DNA of 45,336 bases from Candidatus Hydrogenedentota bacterium (GTDB lineage: Bacteria > Hydrogenedentota > Hydrogenedentia > Hydrogenedentales > Hydrogenedentaceae), in assembly GCA_026415215.1 (NCBI GenBank), contig JAOAHN010000113.1:1-45336 (forward strand), given 5' to 3'. The number at the start of each line of letters is the position of its first letter. Position 1 is the first letter of the stretch. A program made the position numbers and the translations under genes. The notes under the pieces were generated by a model. The model was not told the origin of the DNA, ran no database searches, and saw nothing but the letters and a program-made list of their open reading frames with translations. This document shows, in pieces, positions 1-6,894 of the stretch.

Positions 1-1185
1 TGTGCCCGTAGAGTCTTTAGTTCCGATAGAAGCAAACCACTCACCACCCTTTTCTATTATCCTCGCTGCACAACATAATGTCTCTACATTGTTTACTGAT
101 GTAGGTTGATTCAAATAGCCCTTTTGAACAGGAAATGGCGGTCTATCTCTTGGAGCTCCTCGCTTTCCTTCCAATGACTCAATCAAGGCTGACTCTTCCC
201 CACATACATATGCCCCTGCTCCCAATTGTATCCTAATATCGAAGTTAAAATCTTCTCTTCCACATATATGTTCACCTAATAACCCCAAGTGTCTTCGTTT
301 AGCCAAAACTTTCTGTAAGTGTTCTAACAAATATGCATATTCACCACGAAGATACATAATCCCTTCTTTAGCTCCTATAGCGTAACCGGCAATAGTCATA
401 CCCTCGAAAACTAAGTCGGGATATTCTGTAAGAATGACCCTATCTTTAAATGTCCCTGGTTCACCTTCATCCGCATTACAGATAAGGTATTTCACAGGTG
501 ACGATTGCTTCCTGCAGAAATCCCACTTCATAGCAGTGGGGAAACCAGCTCCTCCCCTCCCCCTCAATCGAGATTTATTTATTTCAGCAATAACCTCCTC
601 AGGCTTCATTGAAAGTGCTTTTCTTAAAGCACTTCCACTTTCCATAGGATGACATATAACTTCCCCCTCTTTTTTGAGATTTAGGAGGACCATAGCCTGA
701 GGAAGTTCAGAAGGATCTTTACCATCCCTTAAATCCTTTATTATTTGGGGAACATCCTGTGGTCTCAAATTCGTCACAGGCGTAGAGTTTATTAAGGCAC
801 TTGGTGCCTGGTCACTCAAACCTATACAAGAAGTGTGAAAAAGTGAGAACATATTATCTGAGGTAGTTTGACCGAAAGAGATCCCCAACTCCTTTTCAAA
901 AGCTTTACCTACTTTATCAGCGCCTTTCATCCGCTCTACCACTGCATTACATAATCTGATTACATACTTGCCTAAGGGCTTCCGAGGAAAGAAAGAGTAG
1001 AAACTTACCATATCCCTTACCTGCACTAAGGGAATGTTAAGAGCCTCGGCGGTAGCTGAGATTATTTCTTCGGACATGCATCCAAAAACTTTTACTAATT
1101 CATGGACTATGTCCATTAATCTCCCACGGTCTCCGCCGTACTCATTGACGATATTTTCAACAGCTTCTTTGTAATGATGCGTCAT
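1..1185 (-). CDS. NuoE-NuoF fused NADH-binding flavoprotein subunit (HydB/HoxF-like), 3' end outside window
   Basis: Partial gene with 395 codons visible, starting at ATG 1185 behind AAGGAG. Residues 1-155 match the NuoE thioredoxin-like [2Fe-2S] domain. Residues from about 180 on are a NuoF domain, with the FMN/NAD-binding glycine-rich GRGGAGFPT near 208-217, CNADEGEPGTFKDR after it, and GAGAYVCGEESALIESLEG further on. Such subunits oxidise or reduce NAD(H) in complex I, HoxFU hydrogenases and bifurcating HydABC hydrogenases. No complex I membrane genes are in the window, while a hydrogenase-associated signalling cluster lies at 32913-36549, so a hydrogenase or soluble diaphorase role is inferred. 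In the NuoE part only two of the four cluster cysteines remain (C79, C120); the other two positions are E84 and S124. The C-terminal [4Fe-4S] region is not visible. The NuoF assignment is firm; the exact complex is not. Confidence 0.9.
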   Translation of the reverse strand, partial: MTHHYKEAVENIVNEYGGDRGRLMDIVHELVKVFGCMSEEIISATAEALNIPLVQVRDMVSFYSFFPRKPLGKYVIRLCNAVVERMKGADKVGKAFEKELGISFGQTTSDNMFSLFHTSCIGLSDQAPSALINSTPVTNLRPQDVPQIIKDLRDGKDPSELPQAMVLLNLKKEGEVICHPMESGSALRKALSMKPEEVIAEINKSRLRGRGGAGFPTAMKWDFCRKQSSPVKYLICNADEGEPGTFKDRVILTEYPDLVFEGMTIAGYAIGAKEGIMYLRGEYAYLLEHLQKVLAKRRHLGLLGEHICGREDFNFDIRIQLGAGAYVCGEESALIESLEGKRGAPRDRPPFPVQKGYLNQPTSVNNVETLCCAARIIEKGGEWFASIGTKDSTGT

Positions 1186-1367
1186 ACAAACTAACTCCTT
1201 ACTTTAACTTACCGTTAAGTATATAACTACTTTATCATAAAATTTACACAATTTCAACTATATTATTTAATGATTTTAATTTTTTGTAATACTTTATATT
1301 ACCTCACAAGTTACTGTATACAAATAAGATACCTCTAAATATGTTTTTTAATGTTTCGGATTTAACC

Positions 1368-1409
1368 TATAATAGTATTACTAATATATGTATTAGTAAT
1401 ACTATTATA
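1368..1409. repeat. Perfect 19-bp inverted repeat with 4-nt loop
   Basis: Arms 1368-1386 and 1391-1409 are exact reverse complements, separated by TATG. The arms are nearly all A/T with a few G/C pairs, and no T-tract follows on either strand, so it does not resemble a usual intrinsic terminator. It sits between two divergent genes, where a dimeric-protein operator or a cruciform is possible. The repeat itself is read directly; its function is unknown. Confidence 0.85.
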
Positions 1410-1525
1410 ATGATTTTAATCCGTAAAACTCTTTTTGAGTTATACCAAACGCAAATAACACTACAAAAAATATCTAATGTATCACGGAAGACCAACAAAA
1501 ACAAGTATAAGTATAAAGATCTATC

Positions 1526-1553
1526 TTGAAAAAAATTATCTATATATTATAAA
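1526..1553 (+). promoter_or_regulatory. Predicted sigma70-type promoter for the ybaB-fmt-rsmB-PASTA-rpe operon
   Basis: TTGAAA at 1526-1531 and TATAAA at 1548-1553 are separated by 16 nt, about 48 nt before the ybaB ATG. A GAGGAG ribosome binding site lies just before that ATG. The region is so AT-rich that chance matches occur, hence moderate confidence. Confidence 0.5.
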
Positions 1554-1600
1554 ATAATTCCCTCCAATAATATATATACAATGGTTTGAGGAGTCTATGA

Positions 1601-1939
1601 ATGTTTAATTTTAAGGACATACCCCAGTTGGGAAACTTACTTAAGGAGGCATTGCAACTCAAGAGTAAAATTGATGCTATAAAAGAAGAACTCGTAAATG
1701 TCATAATTGAAGGTGAGGTTGGAGGAGGACTCGTAAAGGCAAAAATGAATGGAAAATTTGAACTCTTATCTATAGAAATCTCTGACGAATTGCTAAATAA
1801 GGAAAATTTTGACAAATCCTTATTGGAAGCTTTGATTACTTCTGCAGTGAATGTGACTGCAGAGAAAGTCCGTGATAAAGTTAAAGAAAAAATGAAAGAA
1901 GCAGCAGGTGGTATAGAAATTCCAGGGTTATTCGATTAG
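1601..1939 (+). CDS. ybaB: YbaB/EbfC family nucleoid-associated protein
   Basis: A 112-aa protein, the usual family length. YbaB/EbfC proteins are small dimeric DNA-binding proteins found on the nucleoid. The central GEVGGGLVKAKMNGKFELLSI segment matches the conserved strand region of the family (G-G-G-x-V-x-x-x-x-N-G). The helical N-terminus and the charged C-terminal helix, ending in a short IPGLFD tail, also fit. The ATG follows GAGGAG. In many bacteria the gene lies between dnaX and recR; here it heads an operon with fmt instead, and its stop overlaps the fmt start by one base. First gene after the predicted promoter at 1526-1553. Confidence 0.9.
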   Translation: MFNFKDIPQLGNLLKEALQLKSKIDAIKEELVNVIIEGEVGGGLVKAKMNGKFELLSIEISDELLNKENFDKSLLEALITSAVNVTAEKVRDKVKEKMKEAAGGIEIPGLFD

Positions 1940-2907
1940 TGAAGATATTATTTTTAGGTACACCAGAATTTGCAATTCCATCTTTACACAAGATTAATAA
2001 TTTTTATGAGATTGTAGGGGTAGTTACTCAACCTGATAAACCTCAGGGAAGACACCTAAAACTTACTCCCCCTCCAGTTAAAATAGAAGCGGAAAAATTA
2101 GGTATTCCTATTTTTCAACCGGAGAAAATTAATACTGCGGAATGTGTAAAAAAATTTACCGAACTTCAGCCAGATCTTGGCGTAGTAGTGGCATATGGAA
2201 AGTTTTTAAAGAAAGATATATTGACCATTCCAAAAACAAATTTATTCATAAATTTACATCCCAGTTTACTGCCCAAATGGCGTGGGCCCTCACCTATTCA
2301 AACAGCCGTTATAGAAGGCGATGAAGAGACTGGCGTAACAGTCATGAAAATAACTGAAAAAATGGACGCAGGGGATATATTACTTCAAAAAAGAATCCCT
2401 ATTGATCCTGATGAAACTGCTGAAGAGCTAAGCAAAAGGCTTTCAATCGAAGGCGCTGATTTACTATTAGAAAGTATAAAACTAATTGAAAATGGAAGAG
2501 CTACATTTACACCTCAGGATGAAACAAAAGCAACTTATTGTACAATGATTGAAAAAAAACGTGGAAAAATAGACTGGTCATGGGATGCGAAAAGAATACA
2601 CAACCTTGTAAGAGGGTGTATCCCTTGGCCTGTAGCATACACCAAATTAAAAGGAGAAATTATAAGAATTCATAAAACAAAGATTTTAGTTACAGAAAAC
2701 TCAAATGAAGCTCTTAATATTGTAGAACCAGGTACTATAGTAGAGGTGTGCAAAGAGTATGGAGTGGTAAAGACGGGAAGTGGCTTAATTGGTGTTTGTG
2801 TTCTACAGTCTCCTGGGAGAAAACCTCTACCTTTTTCAGAATACATAAAGGGCAAGCCAATTAGAGTGGGTGAAAAGTTCGAGGTGATTGAAAATGACAC
2901 AGGTTGA
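1939..2907 (+). CDS. fmt: Methionyl-tRNA formyltransferase
   Basis: Transfers a formyl group from 10-formyl-tetrahydrofolate to Met-tRNA for translation initiation. It is 322 aa, close to the E. coli enzyme. It starts at GTG 1939, whose G is the last base of the ybaB stop, so the two are translationally coupled. The N-terminal formyltransferase fold carries the folate-site signature SLLPKWRGPSPIQ near residues 108-120, with the conserved VTVMKI and MDAGDIL following. The C-terminal tRNA-binding OB-like domain includes KRGKIDWSWDA. No peptide deformylase gene is adjacent, although def often precedes fmt. Confidence 0.96.
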   Translation: MKILFLGTPEFAIPSLHKINNFYEIVGVVTQPDKPQGRHLKLTPPPVKIEAEKLGIPIFQPEKINTAECVKKFTELQPDLGVVVAYGKFLKKDILTIPKTNLFINLHPSLLPKWRGPSPIQTAVIEGDEETGVTVMKITEKMDAGDILLQKRIPIDPDETAEELSKRLSIEGADLLLESIKLIENGRATFTPQDETKATYCTMIEKKRGKIDWSWDAKRIHNLVRGCIPWPVAYTKLKGEIIRIHKTKILVTENSNEALNIVEPGTIVEVCKEYGVVKTGSGLIGVCVLQSPGRKPLPFSEYIKGKPIRVGEKFEVIENDTG

Positions 2908-4228
2908 TTTAGTTAGAGCAGGCGTTATAAATACTTTACTTAGATGGGAGGATACAAAACTGCCCATAGATGAATGTATATCTAAGACTCTAAAAAGAAA
3001 AGGGTTCAGCACAAAAGGGAGGAGGTTTTTTGCTAATCTGATCTACGGGACTTTGAGAAATCTTTATTTTCTTGACTATATAATTTCCAAATACAGTTTC
3101 AAACCTTTGGAGACACTACCCAAGCCCATACAGTACATTTTGAGAATAGCGGTTTATCAGCTATTTTTTTGCACACAAGTAACAAGACCTGCTTCAGTGC
3201 ATACTTCAGTTGAGTTAGCCAGAGCATTCGGGCATATAGGACTTGCAAAATTAGTCAATGCGATCTTGAGAAATATACCTGAAAAATTGGAAGAGATCCC
3301 GCTTCCCAATCGAGAAGAGGATGAGTATCAATTTTTATCTATAAAATATTCTATTCCCGTGTGGATTTTAAGAGAATATGAGAAAAACTTCGGAAAAAAA
3401 ACTCTTGAAGAATTTTGCATAGCCACCACAGAAGTTCCTTTCATGGCTGTTAGAACTAATACAACCCTAATTTCGAGAGAAGAACTCCAAAAAAGATTAA
3501 GTAAAATAGGTATTGAAACGCAACACTTGACACCTATCCCTGAAGAACTATCTCTTCCCCCAACATATTTATTGATTGAGTGCCCTCTCTTTAAACAAGG
3601 GCTATATACAATCCAGGACCCCGCTTCTATGATGTGTGGACATGCACTCCAACCTAAACCTTACGAGAAAATTGCCGATATATGTTCCGCCCCTGGGACA
3701 AAAGCAACTCATATTGCTGAACTTACATCTTCCACTGCTAAGGTCTATGCTTTAGACATAAATTCCAAGAGAATTCTTAGAATTAAGGAAAACATTAGAA
3801 GACTCAAACTAAAAAACATCTTCACTTTAGTGGCAGATGGAACTTCTCTTCCGTTCCAAGACGAAACTTTCGATAAGGTTATATTAGACGCTCCATGTTC
3901 GGGATTAGGGACTATTAGACGAAATCCAGATTTAAAATATAACGCGAGTAAAGAATCTGTGATACGACTTGCTATACTACAAAAGAAACTGTTAGGTGAA
4001 GCTATAAGGATATGTAGAAAAGGTGGAATTATTGTTTACTCTGTGTGCACATTTACTGAAGAAGAAACAAGAAAAGTTGTAGAATCGTTTATTAATCATA
4101 ACAAAGTATTACCGATAGACGGTCCGGAGTTATTAGAACAGTGGAAAATAGGAACGGGAACATATCAAACACTTCCTACAAAAAATCTTTTGGACGGATT
4201 CTTCTTGACAATACTTCAAAAACTATAG
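2894..4228 (+). CDS. rsmB: 16S rRNA (cytosine-967-C5)-methyltransferase RsmB
   Basis: Uses S-adenosylmethionine to methylate C967 of 16S rRNA. The ATG at 2894 is preferred over TTG 2888 because GAGGTG lies 7 nt before it; this gives 444 aa and a 14-nt overlap with fmt. The N-terminal 140 residues form the NusB-like RNA-binding domain. The SAM-dependent domain shows CSAPGTKATHIAE (motif I), ALDINSKRI, then DAPCSGLGTIRRNPD with the motif IV cysteine, and YSVCTFTEEE with the catalytic motif VI cysteine. All expected catalytic residues are present. The order fmt-rsmB is widely conserved. Confidence 0.96.
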   Translation: MTQVDLVRAGVINTLLRWEDTKLPIDECISKTLKRKGFSTKGRRFFANLIYGTLRNLYFLDYIISKYSFKPLETLPKPIQYILRIAVYQLFFCTQVTRPASVHTSVELARAFGHIGLAKLVNAILRNIPEKLEEIPLPNREEDEYQFLSIKYSIPVWILREYEKNFGKKTLEEFCIATTEVPFMAVRTNTTLISREELQKRLSKIGIETQHLTPIPEELSLPPTYLLIECPLFKQGLYTIQDPASMMCGHALQPKPYEKIADICSAPGTKATHIAELTSSTAKVYALDINSKRILRIKENIRRLKLKNIFTLVADGTSLPFQDETFDKVILDAPCSGLGTIRRNPDLKYNASKESVIRLAILQKKLLGEAIRICRKGGIIVYSVCTFTEEETRKVVESFINHNKVLPIDGPELLEQWKIGTGTYQTLPTKNLLDGFFLTILQKL

Positions 4229-5268
4229 TCTATATTGTGCTTTTCTTTTTTAATTTCATAGCGTGGTTAATCCAATGGTCGCTTGCCTTAGCTTTATTTC
4301 TTATTGTTATTGTTCTATCTGGGTATTATGTATATAACCACACTCTTAAGGGAGAAAGATATGTAGTAGTTCCTAAGATTACTGATATGCATGTAATGGA
4401 CGCTCAAATAAAATTATTTGATGTTGGGCTGGAATTGGGACCATATTCCCCTGTCCCTCACGAAACTATTCCCAAATATCATGTAATAAGTCAAAGGCCA
4501 GAAGCAGGCAAAGTTGTAAGATCAGGAAGAAAGGTATACCCTACTGTAAGCGCTGGTCCTCCAATGAATAAGGTCCTGGATCTTAGGGGAAAAACACTTG
4601 AAGAAGCTCAAAAAATTATAGAGACCGACGGCACATTTAGAATTGGAAATATAGCAAGGCTAAAATACAACGCTCCTCCAGAAACAGTTATAAGCCAGGA
4701 TCCTGCTCCTAATACCCATTCACCGCCAGGAACACTTATAAACATATTAGTATCCAAAGGCGAAACTGTTGAGACCATAATCATGCCGAATATAATTGGC
4801 AAAACAGTAAAAGAAGCCGAAGAAATATTAAACCAGTTTGAACTTAAACTTGTTCCTTACATTGTAGAAATGCCCGATGCACCTCCTGATGTAGTTCTTG
4901 AACAGAATCCACCTCCTGATACTCCTGTCAGCAAGGGACAAACTGTTATATACACAGTTAAAGCCTCGGGAAGCGCATCTTTACCAGATGCAAGATATCA
5001 AGCTGAAATAGTGTATGTAGTAGAAGATGACTGGGCTACAAAAGAAGTTCGAGTAGAACTCATAGATAGAAATGGCAACAGGGAGGTGATATGGTCTAAG
5101 CCTCGAATGTATGACACACTTTCCCAACTGAGGTATGTGAAAGGTACCCCAATAAATATAAAAGTTACCTACATTGGAAAAGCAAGAGTAGAAATATACA
5201 TCGATAATTTATTAACAGCAAGCTATGAGGTAGAAGGAGGAAATCCTCCAAAACTCACAACAAACTGA
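4141..5268 (+). CDS. Membrane-anchored protein with three PASTA domains and no kinase domain
   Basis: A 375-aa protein. A cytoplasmic N-terminal stretch of about 28 residues is followed by a hydrophobic segment at about 29-65. Three consecutive PASTA repeats follow at about 74-141, 142-208 and 209-277, each with the typical pattern of a conserved DxxG or GKT turn, helix and a VxxQxPxxG-like motif. A C-terminal beta-rich domain of about 100 residues completes it. PASTA domains bind peptidoglycan fragments and beta-lactams. The start used is GTG 4141, with GGAG 11 nt upstream; it overlaps rsmB by 88 nt. A GTG near 4237 is possible but would shorten the anchor. It occupies the place between rsmB and rpe where many Gram-positive genomes have the prpC-prkC-rsgA genes, yet has no kinase part. 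Function is inferred as cell-wall sensing or binding. Confidence 0.85.
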   Translation: MENRNGNISNTSYKKSFGRILLDNTSKTIVYIVLFFFNFIAWLIQWSLALALFLIVIVLSGYYVYNHTLKGERYVVVPKITDMHVMDAQIKLFDVGLELGPYSPVPHETIPKYHVISQRPEAGKVVRSGRKVYPTVSAGPPMNKVLDLRGKTLEEAQKIIETDGTFRIGNIARLKYNAPPETVISQDPAPNTHSPPGTLINILVSKGETVETIIMPNIIGKTVKEAEEILNQFELKLVPYIVEMPDAPPDVVLEQNPPPDTPVSKGQTVIYTVKASGSASLPDARYQAEIVYVVEDDWATKEVRVELIDRNGNREVIWSKPRMYDTLSQLRYVKGTPINIKVTYIGKARVEIYIDNLLTASYEVEGGNPPKLTTN

Positions 5269-5288
5269 CAAATTAGAGGTCTTAAAAT

Positions 5289-5972
5289 ATGAATAACATA
5301 AAGTCTCCGAGCGGTAAAAGAGTTATAAAGATAGCGCCATCGGTGCTTTCTTGCGATTTTAGCAAGATGGGTGAAGAGATAGAAAAACTTATTGAAGCGG
5401 GTGCAGACTACATTCATTTTGACATTATGGATGGTCATTTCGTGCCGAACATTACATTTGGTCCACCTGTTATTGCTACACTTAGAAAATACTGTTCTGT
5501 ACCGATGGATGTTCACCTAATGATAAGCAACCCAGAAGAATATGTAGATACTTTTGCAGACGCAGGTGCGGATATAATAACGGTTCATATCGAGGCAACT
5601 AATCATCCGCATAGGTTAATATCACATATAAAAGATATCGGTTGTAAGGCAGGGGTAGTGCTTAATCCAGGGACACCAGAGGACAGAATAGAATTCATCA
5701 TAGAAGAAATAGATATGGTACTCGTTATGACGGTAAACCCTGGTTTTGGTGGGCAAAAGTTTATTCCTGGGATGCTTCGAAAAATAAGAAACATTAGAGC
5801 AATGATTGGAGAAGATAAGGAACTTGAGGTAGATGGCGGTATAGATATAGTAACTGCTCCGGAAGTTATTAAAGCGGGTGCAAATGTATTAGTTGCAGGA
5901 TCCTATATATTTTCACACCCAAGCTATGATGTCCCTATAAATAAATTAAAAGAATGTGCATTCTTTACATAG
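5289..5972 (+). CDS. rpe: Ribulose-phosphate 3-epimerase
   Basis: Interconverts ribulose 5-phosphate and xylulose 5-phosphate in the pentose phosphate pathway. It is 227 aa with the full TIM-barrel motif set: APSVLSCDF near the N-terminus, HFDIMDGHFVPNITFGP with the metal/substrate His and Asp, DVHLMI, VNPGFGGQKF (phosphate loop), EVDGGI and VLVAGSYIF. The ATG follows GAGGT at 8 nt. It ends the ybaB-to-rpe operon and is convergent with the D,D-peptidase gene, 34 nt away. A link of rpe to the fmt/rsmB neighbourhood is common in bacteria. Confidence 0.97.
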   Translation: MNNIKSPSGKRVIKIAPSVLSCDFSKMGEEIEKLIEAGADYIHFDIMDGHFVPNITFGPPVIATLRKYCSVPMDVHLMISNPEEYVDTFADAGADIITVHIEATNHPHRLISHIKDIGCKAGVVLNPGTPEDRIEFIIEEIDMVLVMTVNPGFGGQKFIPGMLRKIRNIRAMIGEDKELEVDGGIDIVTAPEVIKAGANVLVAGSYIFSHPSYDVPINKLKECAFFT

Positions 5973-6006
5973 TAATATCTATTCATGTATGAAAAACTGA
6001 AAATTC

Positions 6007-6873
6007 TCACCCACCAGCAAATCCGATATCTAATAAATCCTTCGCTATTCTAAACCTCTCTTTTGAAGTGTTTGCTCCCATAACTATTGAAATGACTCTC
6101 GTGTTCGCTCTCTTCGCAGTGGCTATAATACAGTGACCTGCAGAGCGGGTAAAACCAGTTTTTAGACCGTCACAACCAGTAATCTCATATAAAAGCTCAT
6201 TCGTATTTTTCCTTACTATATTATCTCCCGGAATAACAAACTCTTTAGTGGATGTCCAACTCAAAAGAAGAGGAGATTTGCAACACTCCATAGCGAGAAT
6301 TGCTAGTTCCTTCCCAGTACTGACATCCGCATCTACACCCGGTCTTATTGGAAATCCGTTGACCGTGCGGAAATATGTTCGACTCATACCCAACCTTTTT
6401 GCAGTTGCATTCATTTGATCTATACATTTTTTCTCACTACCCCAAATTCCTTCTGCAACCGCTATTGCAGATGTATTAGAAGAAATTACTGCCATTGCTT
6501 TTATCAGGTCTTCTAATAAATACTCTCTATCCGAGGAAATCACAATGTCAGAATTGTTTACTGGGAAAATATTCCGCCTTAACTTTACTTTGGTATCTAA
6601 CGAGACCTCACCCTTCTTAACCATTTCAGACACCATGTACAGAACCATTAATTTCACAATACTTGCTGGAGGTCTTAACACATTTTCATTCTCCGTGAAC
6701 AAAATTTGTCCCGACTCATACAGCAGACATAACTTGGTAACACCTAAAGCATTCTCATGAGGAGCGGTTTGAACTCTCTTTCGAATATTCCTTTCTCTAC
6801 CTACACTGCTCCTCTTACTCAGTAAAAAACTTACAGAGGAAAAATACAAAAATTCTCTTCTCGAAACCACCAT
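6007..6873 (-). CDS. D-alanyl-D-alanine carboxypeptidase family protein (S11 serine peptidase), short form
   Basis: Penicillin-binding-protein fold enzyme that trims D-Ala from peptidoglycan stem peptides outside the cytoplasmic membrane. The three active-site motifs are present: S71-I-V-K74 (SxxK), S131-S-N133 (SxN) and K238-T-G240 (KTG). At 288 aa it has only the catalytic domain and lacks the C-terminal beta-domain and membrane-anchoring helix of DacA/PBP5. The N-terminus SRREFLYFSS resembles a twin-arginine signal with a short hydrophobic stretch; tatA is at 16346. It is last in the ankyrin-rnhA-kinase-peptidase run, 21 nt after the kinase stop. An L,D- or endopeptidase specificity cannot be excluded. 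Confidence 0.88.
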   Translation of the reverse strand: MVVSRREFLYFSSVSFLLSKRSSVGRERNIRKRVQTAPHENALGVTKLCLLYESGQILFTENENVLRPPASIVKLMVLYMVSEMVKKGEVSLDTKVKLRRNIFPVNNSDIVISSDREYLLEDLIKAMAVISSNTSAIAVAEGIWGSEKKCIDQMNATAKRLGMSRTYFRTVNGFPIRPGVDADVSTGKELAILAMECCKSPLLLSWTSTKEFVIPGDNIVRKNTNELLYEITGCDGLKTGFTRSAGHCIIATAKRANTRVISIVMGANTSKERFRIAKDLLDIGFAGG

Positions 6874-6894
6874 AACTCCGTGTTATTAGCATTA

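Larger units (their letters stand above)
1186..1600. other. Non-coding gap between divergent genes
   Basis: A very AT-rich 415-nt spacer between the leftward NuoE/F gene and the rightward ybaB operon. It holds a perfect 19-bp inverted repeat at 1368-1409, a sigma70-like promoter at 1526-1553, and a 13-bp direct repeat TAATGATTTTAAT at 1268-1280 and 1408-1420. The short open frame 1341-1529 runs through the inverted repeat, lacks a ribosome binding site and looks like chance. I see no RNA gene here. Confidence 0.6.

Noticed and set aside
1-1185. Complex I subunit assignment for the NuoE-NuoF fusion
   Set aside because: The fused form with no other nuo genes in view fits soluble hydrogenase or diaphorase subunits at least as well; left open.
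1341-1529. 62-aa open frame in the first gap
   Set aside because: It passes through the palindrome, has no ribosome binding site and its composition follows the AT-rich DNA.
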